Shown: positions 50,101-57,589 of the stretch, piece by piece | Layout of the letters: every line of letters begins with the position of its first letter | How positions within the stretch are numbered: the first letter of the stretch is position 1 | From: Eubacterium sp. | GTDB lineage: Bacteria > Bacillota > Clostridia > Oscillospirales > Acutalibacteraceae | Direction: 5' to 3' | NCBI GenBank assembly: GCA_017446095.1 | Contig: JAFSRN010000008.1 | Location: forward strand, 62,001-126,000 | Length of the DNA: 64,000 nucleotides | The notes under the pieces: generated by a model | Databases searched by the model: none | The model's input: only the letters and a program-made list of their open reading frames with translations | Told to the model about the DNA's origin: nothing | Translations under genes and position numbers: made by a program

Positions 50101-50927
50101 CAATCTTCGTTGCTAAAAACAAGGTTGCAAAACCGCGCGTATTCATACCGGCGTTCCCCGGCACAAACTGCGAAGTTGACACCGCAAGAGCATTTGAAAA
50201 AGCAGGCGCAGAGGCTTCAATCCTCGTAGTCAACAACCTTTCAAGCGCCGCGATTAACGAAACTATTGACAAAATGGTTGCTGAAATTGAGAAGTCGCAG
50301 ATTGTTATGCTGCCCGGCGGATTCTCCGGCGGTGACGAGCCCGAGGGTTCGGGCAAGTTTATTGCAACGACCTTCCGCAACCCGAAGGTGAGCGAGGCTG
50401 TGACGAAGCTGCTCAACAACCGCGACGGTCTTATGCTCGGTATCTGCAACGGCTTCCAGGCGCTTATCAAGCTTGGTCTTGTGCCGTACGGCGAAATTGT
50501 TAACACCAAGCCGAGCGACCCGACGCTTACGTTTAATACAATCGGCAGACACATCTCGCAAATGGCGTACACACGCATCACAAGCGTTAAATCACCGTGG
50601 TTCAGCAGCGTTAACGCAGGCGACATTTTTGCAGTGCCGATCAGCCACGGCGAGGGCAGATTTGTTGCAAACGACGATGTGATGAAACGACTTATAGAAA
50701 ACGGACAGGTTGCTACGCAGTACGTTGACCTTGACGGCGAAGTGTGCGACAATATGCCGTTTAACCCCAACGGCTCTGTTTGCGCGGTTGAGGGTATCAC
50801 CTCGCCCGACGGACGAGTTCTCGGCAAGATGGGACACAGCGAAAGAAAGGGCGCAGACCTTTACGGCAACGTTCCGTTTGAAAAGGATATGAAGATATTT
50901 GAGAGCGGCGTAAACTATTTCAAATAA
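47187..50927 (+). CDS. purL: Phosphoribosylformylglycinamidine synthase, single-chain PurL with glutaminase domain
   Basis: The enzyme converts FGAR to FGAM using ATP and glutamine, the fourth step of purine synthesis. The 1246-residue chain joins both catalytic parts. The synthase part shows the SDHCRHTTF motif near residues 221-229, ETHNHPTEIEPFGGAATCLGG near residue 320, and a second GGKDSMSGSFNEL. The class I glutaminase domain is at the C-terminus: FIPAFPGTNCE, LPGGFSGGDEPEGSG and the nucleophile in LGICNGFQALIKLG, with SHGEGRF. Bacilli usually have separate PurS, PurQ and PurL; the fused form occurs in many Clostridia. ATG 47187 follows AGGTGATGG. The other pur genes are not in the window. 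Confidence 0.96.
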   Translation: MVYRVFAEKKKGFDVEAAGILADLRNNVGITALEDLRIINRYDAEGLNKDEFNAAVKQVFSEANQDEVCYEPELDGWKYFATEYLPGQYDQRADSAAQCIQLLTAGERPQVASAKIIAFKGDVTDDEIAKIKSYIINPVESREASMDMPDSLNIKADRPDDIIRIDGFIAKTDDEIAAYHAEMGFAMSVADLCWVRDYFKNDEGREPSLTELKVIDTYWSDHCRHTTFATQLDEIKIDEGRYSAAIEQALKEYFEVREELYKGKDKIVCLMDMACIGTKALKKWGCVDDLDESEEINACSINADVEIDGKVEPWLIQFKNETHNHPTEIEPFGGAATCLGGAIRDPLSGRAYVYQAMRVTGSGDPTTPFEKTLPAKLPQSKITVGAAQGYSSYGNQIGLATGQVVELYDEGYVAKRMEIGAVIGASPKKNVIREVPEEGDVIVLLGGRTGRDGCGGATGSSKAHNSQSIETCGAEVQKGNPPTERKIQRLFRKTEVAQMIKRCNDFGAGGVSVAIGELADGLTINLDKVPKKYDGLDGTELAISESQERMAVVIDKSDVDKFNALANEENLEATVVAEVTSKNRLEMYWRGDKIVDLSRDFLNTNGVVQHAKAEITAADDTSYRDSVPAALAGMTNANALKANLERLEVCSQKGLVERFDSSIGASTVLMPYAGKYQLTPEDAMVAKVPLEQGETDTATAMSYGFIPKLSRWSPFHSAAFAVTESLAKLAAVGCDPSKARLTFQEYFERLGDNPTRWGKPTAALLGALTAQLGYKTPSIGGKDSMSGSFNELDVPPTLVSFAVGMTQASKTVSAQFKRIGSTVKLLELPVDEASGLPDYDKAMALMMSVFEGVRSGKILAASVVKEGGAAACICKMAFGNKHGFTFVQGLDATTLFAPKQGSFVVELADGADFDGITLGTTNDNAVFIIDGAVHTCDDLIDTWCGKLEKVFPTDSGKTAKMPADVPLYKERSIFVAKNKVAKPRVFIPAFPGTNCEVDTARAFEKAGAEASILVVNNLSSAAINETIDKMVAEIEKSQIVMLPGGFSGGDEPEGSGKFIATTFRNPKVSEAVTKLLNNRDGLMLGICNGFQALIKLGLVPYGEIVNTKPSDPTLTFNTIGRHISQMAYTRITSVKSPWFSSVNAGDIFAVPISHGEGRFVANDDVMKRLIENGQVATQYVDLDGEVCDNMPFNPNGSVCAVEGITSPDGRVLGKMGHSERKGADLYGNVPFEKDMKIFESGVNYFK

Positions 50928-51040
50928 TCATAAATTATTAATGATGAATGATGAATTACGGATACTCGGCTTCGCCTCGAACAATAAAACGGGTGCGGGC
51001 ATAGTCCACCGTTAATTCATAATTCATAACTCATAATTTA
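50928..51040. repeat. Heptanucleotide-armed palindromic element, copy 2
   Basis: The left arm has GATGAAT twice, the core GGATACTCGGCTTCGCCTCG and CGGGTGCGGGC, and the right arm TTCATAA/TTCATAA/CTCATAA with a 7-nt period. It fills the whole gap between purL and csoR and ends just before the csoR ribosome site. Confidence 0.75.
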
Positions 51041-51053
51041 ATAAGGATTTATT

Positions 51054-51335
51054 ATGGAACACCAACATAGTCATAGCCACGAGCACACCAAAGAGGTTAC
51101 AAACCGCCTCGCACGTGCGATAGGTCATTTGCAGAAAGTTAAAAAAATGGTAGAGGACGGCGAGGACTGCAGCGAAGTGCTGATTCAGCTTGCTGCGGTT
51201 AAGTCTGCCATTAACAACACCGGCAAGGTGATTATCAAGGACCATATCGACCACTGCATTGTGCACGCGGTTGAGGACGGCGACACAGAGGCGCTTGACG
51301 AGCTCGCCTCGGCTATAGACAAGTTCATAAAGTAG
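51054..51335 (+). CDS. csoR: CsoR/RcnR family metal-sensing repressor
   Basis: The 93-residue all-helical protein belongs to the CsoR/FrmR/RcnR family (DUF156). The metal ligands follow the Cu(I) CsoR pattern: Cys39, His64 and Cys68, with spacings 25 and 4. The N-terminus is His-rich (HQHSHSHEH), which may bind extra metal. This ligand set predicts copper sensing over formaldehyde or nickel. No copA, copZ or other metal gene lies next to it, so its targets are elsewhere. Its TAG stop is formed by the first bases of the following GTAGGGG hairpin. Confidence 0.92.
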   Translation: MEHQHSHSHEHTKEVTNRLARAIGHLQKVKKMVEDGEDCSEVLIQLAAVKSAINNTGKVIIKDHIDHCIVHAVEDGDTEALDELASAIDKFIK

Positions 51336-51445
51336 GGGCGGATATTATCCGCCCGCGGGACGTCGAGGACGCCGTCCCCTACACTTGCTCGCTCGGGCAA
51401 ATTCTGTAGGGGCGGATTTCCCAATCCGCCCGCGCGACAAGGTCG
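51332..51445. repeat. Cluster of GTAGGGG...CCCCTAC hairpins
   Basis: GTAGGGGCGGATA...TATCCGCCC, GGGACGTC...GACG..GTCCCCTAC and a second GTAGGGGCGGATT...AATCCGCCC lie in a row. The first GTAG supplies the csoR stop codon. The stretch fills most of the gap between csoR and the Xre regulator. Confidence 0.75.
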
Positions 51446-51535
51446 CCGCAACCGTAAGTTTACATTTTTCTAACCGATTTTCGATTGAAAGTCGGTTGTT
51501 CTTTTGATATATTGATATTGAAGGGGGCGATGCAT

Positions 51536-52783
51536 ATGAAATTCAGCGAAAATCTGCGTAGCCTGCGCAAGGAAAAGGATTACTCGCAGGAGTACCTTGC
51601 AGAGGTTATGGGAGTAAGCCGCCAGACAGTGTCAAAATGGGAGAACGGCACAGCTATGCCCGACCTTAAAAAGCTAACCGAGCTTGCGGAATTTTTTGGC
51701 ACGACTATGGACAACTTGCTCGGCATCGAGGGTGCGGACGATAAATCCGACGACGAAAACAAAATTGACGTTAATCATTATAACTATTATATTCAGCAGC
51801 TTGAAGCGCGCTACGACGAGTTGGTTGAACGCAAAAACAAGGAATATATAAACAAGAAAAAGTGGGTTAACCTGCTTGAAGACATTATTGTAATATGCGT
51901 GTGCATATCGTTGCTGATTACGGTACATAGTATGCGCTCGCGCATTGACAATCTTGAGGAGCAGGTGGACTATCTGCAGTCGGAACAGGAGTATCAGGAA
52001 CAGTCAAAAGTAAACGAAATCGATTTTGTAGAGCACAAAATCCTCTCCGTCAACAAAGAAAAGCCGTACCTTGTCACCGTTCGCTGCACATACGCACCCG
52101 AGGAATACACAAACGGCACAAAGGTATATTTTACAAAAACTGTGGGTAAAAAGACGGATAAATACGAGGCAAAAACTATTGACGGCAAGTATGTTGCCGA
52201 GTTCCCCGTTAATCTGACGGAAAGTAGCTTCTACAGCCTAATTATCAACAATGGCATCGCTACAAAAAATGTTGCTTTAGACTCTGATTTTGATGTTCCG
52301 TTTATTAATGATTATTTAAGTGTTAGCGCCAATTGCTACTATGCGGCGATGTTCGAATCAAGGGACTCAGCCGTTCCGTATGCGCTTGAGTTTTGCGACA
52401 ACAACGCAGGGCAAAACATCTGTTTTTCTTCAGAATTTTGCGGCAAAATCAAATCGGCGCGGCTTGTTGTAAAGGACTATTTCAAAAACAAGAGCGGAAA
52501 AGAAGTATACTTAAAAGAGCTTGAGATAAAAAAGAACACGACGGACTATACAGGCGACACACAGATTGTGCTGCCGAAAAGGCTTGAATTGACCGATTTT
52601 TCCGATGTGTCTTCAATGGGTATTTACGTTTTTTTGACAGGTGAGGACAGCACGGTATATTCGATTATGTTCGGTTGCTACGGTGACGAAACGTCGGACG
52701 AAACCACCTTTGATTTGTCCGGTGAAGAAAGCGGTTATATGGCTATCCATTTCCCCGACGGCACAACGGTCGGCGAGGGTTAA
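51536..52783 (+). CDS. Membrane-bound Xre-family regulator with an extracytoplasmic sensor region
   Basis: The 415-residue protein begins with an Xre-type helix-turn-helix (residues 3-60: NLRSLRKEKDYSQEYLAEVM, then GVSRQTVSKWENG). A cytoplasmic linker, a single membrane helix (about residues 116-136, LLEDIIVICVCISLLITVHS), a coiled coil (about 140-165) and about 250 outside residues rich in beta structure follow. This is the plan of a one-component transmembrane regulator. The ATG at 51536 has AAGGGGG 8 nt away and is preferred to the one 6 nt upstream. The ligand and target are unknown. It stands alone, with a terminator after it. Confidence 0.85.
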   Translation: MKFSENLRSLRKEKDYSQEYLAEVMGVSRQTVSKWENGTAMPDLKKLTELAEFFGTTMDNLLGIEGADDKSDDENKIDVNHYNYYIQQLEARYDELVERKNKEYINKKKWVNLLEDIIVICVCISLLITVHSMRSRIDNLEEQVDYLQSEQEYQEQSKVNEIDFVEHKILSVNKEKPYLVTVRCTYAPEEYTNGTKVYFTKTVGKKTDKYEAKTIDGKYVAEFPVNLTESSFYSLIINNGIATKNVALDSDFDVPFINDYLSVSANCYYAAMFESRDSAVPYALEFCDNNAGQNICFSSEFCGKIKSARLVVKDYFKNKSGKEVYLKELEIKKNTTDYTGDTQIVLPKRLELTDFSDVSSMGIYVFLTGEDSTVYSIMFGCYGDETSDETTFDLSGEESGYMAIHFPDGTTVGEG

Positions 52784-52800
52784 ACGCATTATAATTCCAA

Positions 52801-52834
52801 GCAGGACAAGTTTTATAACCTGCCCTGTTTTTTT
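52801..52834 (+). terminator. Terminator of the Xre regulator
   Basis: GCAGGACA and TGCCCTG form an imperfect stem, followed by TTTTTTT. Confidence 0.65.
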
Positions 52835-52887
52835 ACTTAATATACTATATATACAAAAAATTATATTATTTTTACTATATATATTTG

Positions 52888-52916
52888 TTGCGAAAACGGT
52901 CCGAATATGTTAAAAT
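52888..52916 (+). promoter_or_regulatory. Promoter of the anchored 551-residue protein
   Basis: TTGCGA and TAAAAT are 17 nt apart, with a TGT extension. A GGGGGG ribosome site follows before the ATG. Confidence 0.65.
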
Positions 52917-52962
52917 ATTTAGGATATTGTTTCATATTAATTAAGTAAGGGGGGGTGACAGC

Positions 52963-54618
52963 ATGGCGAAATACAACTACTTTGACGACTCTGACGAAAG
53001 CACGCTTGCCGATATACTCGACCGCGTACGCGCAGAGAGCAATCCGCAGCAGCAACAGCGCACAACTGCAAGCCGTGGCAGCGCAAGGGGCAGTGCTTCT
53101 TCAAGATCAGCGTCAAACCGCAGGAACAGCGGCGCGATTAACATTGCAAAATCCGCGCTCAGCAAAAACCCGTTTGACGAGCTTGAAAACGCTACGCGCA
53201 ACAAAAAGCGCGTTGTCGCTATGACGATGGCAGGCGTATTCCTTGTATTCCTCGTTCTTCTCGTGCTGGTCACCGTTCTTTCCGTTCATAAAGAGAACAA
53301 GCAGATTTCCAAATTCAGCACCGACGCGGGCTCAATCTGCTCGCAGTACCTCGGTCAGTACGGCAACACAAACTTTGAAAACCTGATGGATAAGTACAAC
53401 ATCGAGGGTTGCCGCATGACAGGGCTTTGCTGCGCGAGGGAAATTGACTTTGACAACAACGGCAAAAGTGAGCTGCTGCTCGGCTACTACGACGGCGGTT
53501 TGTATTACACCGAGGTGTGGGGTTATGTTGACAAAAAGTTTTCCGTAATCTATCACGAAAAAGCAACTAATGTTGACAGTAAGTCCGTTGGCAATGCATG
53601 GATTACGCTTTACTTCAGGCACAACAAAACCTACATCGGTCAGCATGACGAAAAAGACCTTAAAAAGGTTGAGCTTTTCGGTATGCATCACAATAAGTTT
53701 GAAAAGGATTACGACTGCACGTTCAACACCACATCGGGCGCGTTTTCGGTAAAGGGCAAAAAGAACCGAACCGATTTTGAGCGCATTAAGTTCGCCGTAA
53801 TCAATCAGCAGAAAGCGAACGAAATCCTTAACAGAACAAACAAAACGGTAAACGGTTTTTCAATGGAAGGCGGCGACGGCGCGGCTAAAGCAACGGCATT
53901 TAACGCAAGCCTTAAAGGCTCGTACTACCGCGTGGTTGAGGAACTTAACCAGAAATACGGCAAGGCGGAATATGTTGAAAACGGCAAAACCGCGTTTATC
54001 AAAGGCCTTGCAGTTGTTGATTTGATTGACTTTAACAACGACGGCACGGAAGAGCTGTTTTTGATTTACCGCAAGCAGATAGTTTCGCGTGACGAGGACG
54101 AAATGGGCTACTACGTTCCCTCGCAGCTTGACAAGTATTATGTGGAAATCTACCGCTACAACGGCTCGGGCGCAGTGCTTGCGTACAAGAACGAGGGTAT
54201 ATCCAACGACTCAAAGAATGAGCGCGACAGATACTTCATCCTCAAGCACGCAAAGAACCGCACCTACTACTGCCAGAACACTTATTCGGAAAGCGACTAC
54301 GGCAACAGCGTGACGGCTTCGTCCACGATAATGAAGTTCAACAAAACCACGTTTGTTTCTACCTTCTCGGCGTCCTACCAGTCGGACTACGGCTACACAA
54401 CCTACTACATTGACGACAGTGAGGTTTACAGCTCACAGTTTGAATCGGAAGCAAACAAGGTGCCGCTGTTTAACGGCAATGATGTTTATAACGAAAACGA
54501 CTTTACCGTAACCTACCTGCAGCGCAAGGCGCGCGACGCAGGCTCGGTTGAAAGCCAGGTAAACAAAACAGTAAACAACATCAAAAAGCTCAACGCGTCC
54601 TACGATCCGGATGTATAA
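52963..54618 (+). CDS. Membrane-anchored extracytoplasmic protein with two aspartate-rich motifs
   Basis: I do not recognise a named family for this 551-residue protein. The first 80 residues are cytoplasmic, polar and rich in Ser, Arg, Gln and Ala. One membrane helix lies at about residues 86-109 (AMTMAGVFLVFLVLLVLVTV). The outside domain has two FG-GAP/VCBS-like motifs: DFDNNGKSELLLGYYDGG near residue 165 and DFNNDGTEELFLIY near residue 350. They suggest two related lobes that bind calcium. The plan resembles the protein at 9172-10455. It is monocistronic, with its own promoter and terminator. Confidence 0.8.
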   Translation: MAKYNYFDDSDESTLADILDRVRAESNPQQQQRTTASRGSARGSASSRSASNRRNSGAINIAKSALSKNPFDELENATRNKKRVVAMTMAGVFLVFLVLLVLVTVLSVHKENKQISKFSTDAGSICSQYLGQYGNTNFENLMDKYNIEGCRMTGLCCAREIDFDNNGKSELLLGYYDGGLYYTEVWGYVDKKFSVIYHEKATNVDSKSVGNAWITLYFRHNKTYIGQHDEKDLKKVELFGMHHNKFEKDYDCTFNTTSGAFSVKGKKNRTDFERIKFAVINQQKANEILNRTNKTVNGFSMEGGDGAAKATAFNASLKGSYYRVVEELNQKYGKAEYVENGKTAFIKGLAVVDLIDFNNDGTEELFLIYRKQIVSRDEDEMGYYVPSQLDKYYVEIYRYNGSGAVLAYKNEGISNDSKNERDRYFILKHAKNRTYYCQNTYSESDYGNSVTASSTIMKFNKTTFVSTFSASYQSDYGYTTYYIDDSEVYSSQFESEANKVPLFNGNDVYNENDFTVTYLQRKARDAGSVESQVNKTVNNIKKLNASYDPDV

Positions 54619-54625
54619 AAAATAA

Positions 54626-54660
54626 CACCGCAGACTTAATCGGTCTGCGGTGATTTGTTT
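54626..54660. terminator. Bidirectional terminator between the anchored protein and pduL
   Basis: CACCGCAGAC and GTCTGCGGTG form a perfect 10-bp stem, with T-rich tails on both strands. Confidence 0.9.
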
Positions 54661-54665
54661 TGTGT

Positions 54666-55244
54666 TTATTTTACGATTGTGCCCATTGTGTTTGGTGCCA
54701 TACCCGCTGCATTTGCTTCGTCAGTGTCGATGTGCATTGCAAGCGCATAACTGTCGGACACGCGAACAACAACGTCGCCGAAGGTGAGGTTTCTGCCGTT
54801 TGAGGTCGGGATTTCAACGGATACGATTTCGCCGTTTGTGATGCCCAGTTCCTCTGCATCCTTGGTGGTTGCATGGATGTGGCGCTTTGCGGCAATAACG
54901 CCCTCTTTGAGTTCAACCTCGCCTGCAGGACCAACAAGCTTGCAAGCGCCTGAGCCTGCAACCTCGCCCGATTCCCTTACAGGTGCGTCAACGCCGATTG
55001 AGCGCGCGTCGGTAAGCGAGATTTCAACCTGAGTAGCAGGTCTTACAGGACCGAGAATCGAAACTGCCGGGAATTCGCTCTTTGCGCCGACAACCTTAAC
55101 TCTCTCCTCGCAAGCGTACTGACCCGGCTGGGAAAGCATCTTTTTAACAGTGAGCTCGTAGCCCTTGCCGAACAAGGTCTCAAGGTCTTCCTGTGATACA
55201 TGCACGTGACGTGCAGAAATTTCAACAACTACTTGATTTGCCAT
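54666..55244 (-). CDS. pduL: Phosphate propanoyltransferase/acetyltransferase PduL
   Basis: PduL swaps CoA for phosphate on propionyl- or acetyl-CoA, using two zinc-bound barrels unrelated to Pta. The 192-residue protein has both metal motifs: ISARHVHVSQEDL near residues 9-21 and AKRHIHATTKDAEELG near residues 117-132. It begins close to the first barrel and has no encapsulation-peptide-like extension, and no microcompartment genes are in the window. A role in acetyl-phosphate formation for fermentation is likely. The ATG at 55244 has AAGGAG before it; the ORF extends 11 further codons without a ribosome site. Confidence 0.93.
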   Translation of the reverse strand: MANQVVVEISARHVHVSQEDLETLFGKGYELTVKKMLSQPGQYACEERVKVVGAKSEFPAVSILGPVRPATQVEISLTDARSIGVDAPVRESGEVAGSGACKLVGPAGEVELKEGVIAAKRHIHATTKDAEELGITNGEIVSVEIPTSNGRNLTFGDVVVRVSDSYALAMHIDTDEANAAGMAPNTMGTIVK

Positions 55245-55329
55245 AGTAATTCTCCTTGTATAATTATTTACACGCATATTTTAATACAATTATCATTGTT
55301 TTTCAATAGTTAATTTGATATAATTGAAT

Positions 55330-55490
55330 TATAAATTATAAATGATGAATGATGAATTAACGTTACTCGGCTTCGCCTCAGACAATAATACGCAGCATGA
55401 ACTGTAGGGAGTGCTGACCACAGCACTCCGCATTATGATCGGGTGTGGGCAGCGTCCGCCGTTAATTCATAACTCATAATTCATAATTAA
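55330..55490. repeat. Heptanucleotide-armed palindromic element, copy 3, with a nested hairpin
   Basis: Left arm units are AAATTAT and GATGAAT; right arm units are TTCATAA and CTCATAA. The core holds CGTTACTCGGCTTCGCCTC and GGGTGTGGGCAGCG. Inside, at 55403-55430, is GTAGGGAGTGCTG...CAGCACTCC, a member of the other hairpin family, which seems to have inserted into this element. Confidence 0.75.
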
Positions 55491-55504
55491 AAAGGATTCT
55501 AACT

Positions 55505-56068
55505 ATGACTCTTGACGAACTGGAACTTGAATGTAAAAACTGCACAAAGTGCGGACTTTGCGAGGGGCGCACAAATCTTGTTTTCGGCATAGGCAAAAAG
55601 GACGCGGACATTATGCTGATTGGCGAAGGCCCCGGCGAAAACGAGGATTTGCAGGGCGAGCCGTTTGTAGGCAGAAGCGGCAAGCTGCTTGACAAATTCC
55701 TTAACAGCATCGACCTTGACCGCAACAAAAATGTTTACATTGCAAATATGGTTAAGTGCCGCCCGCCCAAAAACCGCGACCCGAAGCCCGAAGAGCAGGA
55801 TATGTGCATCACCTGGCTGCGCGAGCAGTTTAAGATTATCCGCCCAAAAATCATAATCTGCGTGGGCAGAATTTCTGCGCAAAAGCTGATTTCGCCCGAC
55901 TTCCGCGTAACAAAACAGCACGGCGAATTTATCAACAAAAACGGCGTGCTGATGATGGGAACTTACCACCCTGCGGCAATCCTGCGCAACCCGAATAACA
56001 AGGAACAGGCATTCGCCGACTGGCTCAAAGTCCGTGACAAAATCGAAGAACTGGGAATTGAAATTTAG
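55505..56068 (+). CDS. Uracil-DNA glycosylase, family 4 (Fe-S)
   Basis: Family 4 UDGs remove uracil from DNA and carry a 4Fe-4S cluster. The 187-residue protein has the cluster's first two cysteines in [10 protein letters not shown] near residues 12-21. Motif A is [17 protein letters not shown] near residues 40-56 and the final motif is [10 protein letters not shown] near residues 156-165. The other cluster cysteines are likely in the middle (VKCRPPKNR and later). The same fold appears as a phage DNA polymerase-associated domain, but the length fits the bacterial enzyme. It is monocistronic. Its TAG stop starts a heptamer array. Confidence 0.94.
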   Translation: MTLDELELECKNCTKCGLCEGRTNLVFGIGKKDADIMLIGEGPGENEDLQGEPFVGRSGKLLDKFLNSIDLDRNKNVYIANMVKCRPPKNRDPKPEEQDMCITWLREQFKIIRPKIIICVGRISAQKLISPDFRVTKQHGEFINKNGVLMMGTYHPAAILRNPNNKEQAFADWLKVRDKIEELGIEI

Positions 56069-56099
56069 TTAGCAGTATGCCGTGTGCAGTTAGCAGTTA
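56068..56099. repeat. Heptanucleotide repeat array after the UDG gene
   Basis: GTTAGCA, GTATGCC, GTGTGCA and GTTAGCA follow with a 7-nt period, beginning at the last base of the stop codon. Confidence 0.7.
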
Positions 56100-56113
56100 A
56101 AGGATAAATATTA

Positions 56114-56137
56114 AAAGACACCCTGTTGGGTGTCTTT
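56114..56137 (+). terminator. Terminator of the UDG gene
   Basis: AAAGACACCC and GGGTGTCTTT form a perfect stem around TGTT. It also lies at the distal end of the tRNA-Gly tail module on the minus strand. Confidence 0.8.
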
Positions 56138-56142
56138 GATTT

Positions 56143-56256
56143 TGGAGCGGATTACGAGACTCGCCCGTCTCGCTTCTGCGCTCGTCGGCACGCACGCGGG
56201 CACCGAAACAGTCCACAGGACTGTTTTTACCCTGCGGGTTGCCCTGTTCGAGTCTC
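56143..56256 (-). repeat. tRNA-Gly 3'-end duplicate with inverted T-arm (tail module)
   Basis: Positions 56143-56163 repeat the last 21 nt of tRNA-Gly, including CCA, in the same orientation. At 56246-56256 the T-arm sequence GTTCGAGTCTC occurs in inverted orientation. Between them lie GC-rich hairpins such as AACAGTCC/GGACTGTT. On the minus strand the order is tRNA, terminator, inverted T-arm, hairpins, 3' end copy, terminator. Confidence 0.7.
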
Positions 56257-56267
56257 AACCTTTCAGC

Positions 56268-56301
56268 AAAAAACAGGACACCATAAAGGTGTCCTGCTTT
56301 T
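56268..56301 (-). terminator. Terminator of tRNA-Gly
   Basis: CAGGACACC and GGTGTCCTG flank ATAAA, with TTTTTT on the minus-strand side. Confidence 0.88.
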
Positions 56302-56377
56302 TGGAGCGGATTACGAGACTCGAACTCGCTACCTTCACCTTGGCAAGGTGACGCTCTACCGGATGAGCTAAATCCGC
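56302..56377 (-). tRNA. tRNA-Gly (GCC anticodon)
   Basis: The acceptor GCGGATT pairs with AATCCGC, the anticodon loop TTGCCAA gives GCC, the T arm has GAGTTCGAGTCTC, and CCA is encoded. It stands alone between the UDG and dnaD genes on the opposite strand. Confidence 0.95.
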
Positions 56378-56435
56378 ATTTGCAAGATGTATTATACATA
56401 CACTTTGCGGTTTTGTCAAGTGTTTTTTCAAAAAT

Positions 56436-56490
56436 CTGCTACTGGCTCACGGCTAACTGCTAACCGACTTGTGCATAGCGCAAGTCCCCT
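56436..56490. repeat. Heptanucleotide array and CCCCTAC hairpin upstream of dnaD
   Basis: CTGCTAC, TGGCTCA, CGGCTAA and CTGCTAA form a degenerate 7-nt array. A hairpin GACTTG...CAAGTC ending in CCCCTAC follows. Both repeat families are thus present in this gap between tRNA-Gly and the dnaD promoter. Confidence 0.6.
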
Positions 56491-56507
56491 ACACAATATA
56501 CACTATA

Positions 56508-56536
56508 TTTACAACAAACTGCTTTTTTGGTACAAT
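56508..56536 (+). promoter_or_regulatory. Promoter of the dnaD-dnaI operon
   Basis: TTTACA and TACAAT are 17 nt apart, with a TGG extension. Confidence 0.75.
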
Positions 56537-56571
56537 AGAAGTCTAAGCGAAATTAAGAGGAGGTGCTTTGA

Positions 56572-57579
56572 GTGGACTATCGGATTTTGCCTATTGGCGA
56601 CGTGTGGAACGAGGGTATGTTCAGCGTGCCGAGCAAAATTGCAAACAAGTACATACGCCTTGCAAGCGCGTACCAGCTCAAGGCGCTTCTTGTTGTTCTG
56701 TCAAGCGGCGGCAAATGCTCGAGCCGCGACATTTCAATGGCAATCGGCGTGCCGGAAAGCGAGGTCTGCGACCTGCTTGCATTCTGGGTTGAGGAAGGCG
56801 TTCTGCTTGAGGACGGCACCGCGCCCGCTGCACAACCGCAGCCTGAAAACAAAGAGGCAAAGCCTGCGCCTGCCGCAAAGGAACAAAAGGCGGAGGAAAT
56901 GCCTGCGCCCGTTCTCACCACCACCGACGTTACGGCAATGCTGCGCGACGACGAAAGCCTGAATGAGCTTATGCTGCACGCGGAAGAACTGCTGGGCAGA
57001 ACCCTTAGCGCTGTGGAAAAAGAGATGATTGTAAACATGGCGGTTTACTACGGTCTGCCGCACCAGATTGTGCTTACAATCCTGCAGTACTATAAGTCGG
57101 AAAAGGAAAAAGGTCAGGCAATCGGCGTGGCATACATTGCGGCTATGGCTAAAAACTGGTCCGAGGAGGGCATCACCACCCTTGACGCGGCAGAGGAAAA
57201 GCTGAAAGCGATTGAGGAATCCGACCATGTGTGGAAAGAGATCATTGACCTCAGCGGTATACGCCACCGCAGACCTACCGCCAAGCAGCGCGAGATGATT
57301 AAAAACTGGCGCGCCGACTTTAATATGGAAATGATTGGTCTTGCGTGCGAGGCTATGAGGGAAAACGCTGAGCATCCGTCGCTTAAATACGTTGACTCCG
57401 TGCTTAAAAGCTGGAAGAAGAAGGGCATCAAAACGCCCGACGACGTTGCCAAGGATAACGAAAAGCACGAGAGCGAAAAGGCGAATAAAAAGGAAAAAGG
57501 CAAGCTCGAGGGCAAGCCTTCGTTTGACATTGACAAGATACAGAACAAGATATTTAACAACGATAATTTTGATGTGTAG
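56572..57579 (+). CDS. DnaD-domain replication initiation protein (DnaD/DnaB-like)
   Basis: DnaD-type proteins help open DNA and recruit the helicase loader. The 335-residue protein has an N-terminal winged-helix part (about 1-80, with SSRDISMAIGVPESEVCDLL) and a Pro/Ala/Glu-rich linker (about 85-120). Two DnaB2/DnaD domains follow: about 140-215, with LSAVEKEMIVNMAVYYGLPH, and 230-300, with YVDSVLKSWKKKGI. The YxxxIxxxW-like signature KSWKKKGIKT is the family mark. It starts on GTG with AGGAGGTG 7 nt upstream. The helicase-loader gene follows 10 bp later, as in the Bacillus dnaB-dnaI pair. Confidence 0.9.
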   Translation: MDYRILPIGDVWNEGMFSVPSKIANKYIRLASAYQLKALLVVLSSGGKCSSRDISMAIGVPESEVCDLLAFWVEEGVLLEDGTAPAAQPQPENKEAKPAPAAKEQKAEEMPAPVLTTTDVTAMLRDDESLNELMLHAEELLGRTLSAVEKEMIVNMAVYYGLPHQIVLTILQYYKSEKEKGQAIGVAYIAAMAKNWSEEGITTLDAAEEKLKAIEESDHVWKEIIDLSGIRHRRPTAKQREMIKNWRADFNMEMIGLACEAMRENAEHPSLKYVDSVLKSWKKKGIKTPDDVAKDNEKHESEKANKKEKGKLEGKPSFDIDKIQNKIFNNDNFDV

Positions 57580-57589
57580 GTGAAAAGGT

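Noticed and set aside
54666..55244. Microcompartment locus around pduL
   Set aside because: No shell protein, aldehyde dehydrogenase or cofactor-recycling gene is adjacent.
56097..56399. A 100-codon open frame on the minus strand across tRNA-Gly
   Set aside because: It reads through the tRNA gene, its terminator and the duplicated tRNA 3' end. The protein pattern is a translation of tRNA sequence, so it is not a gene.
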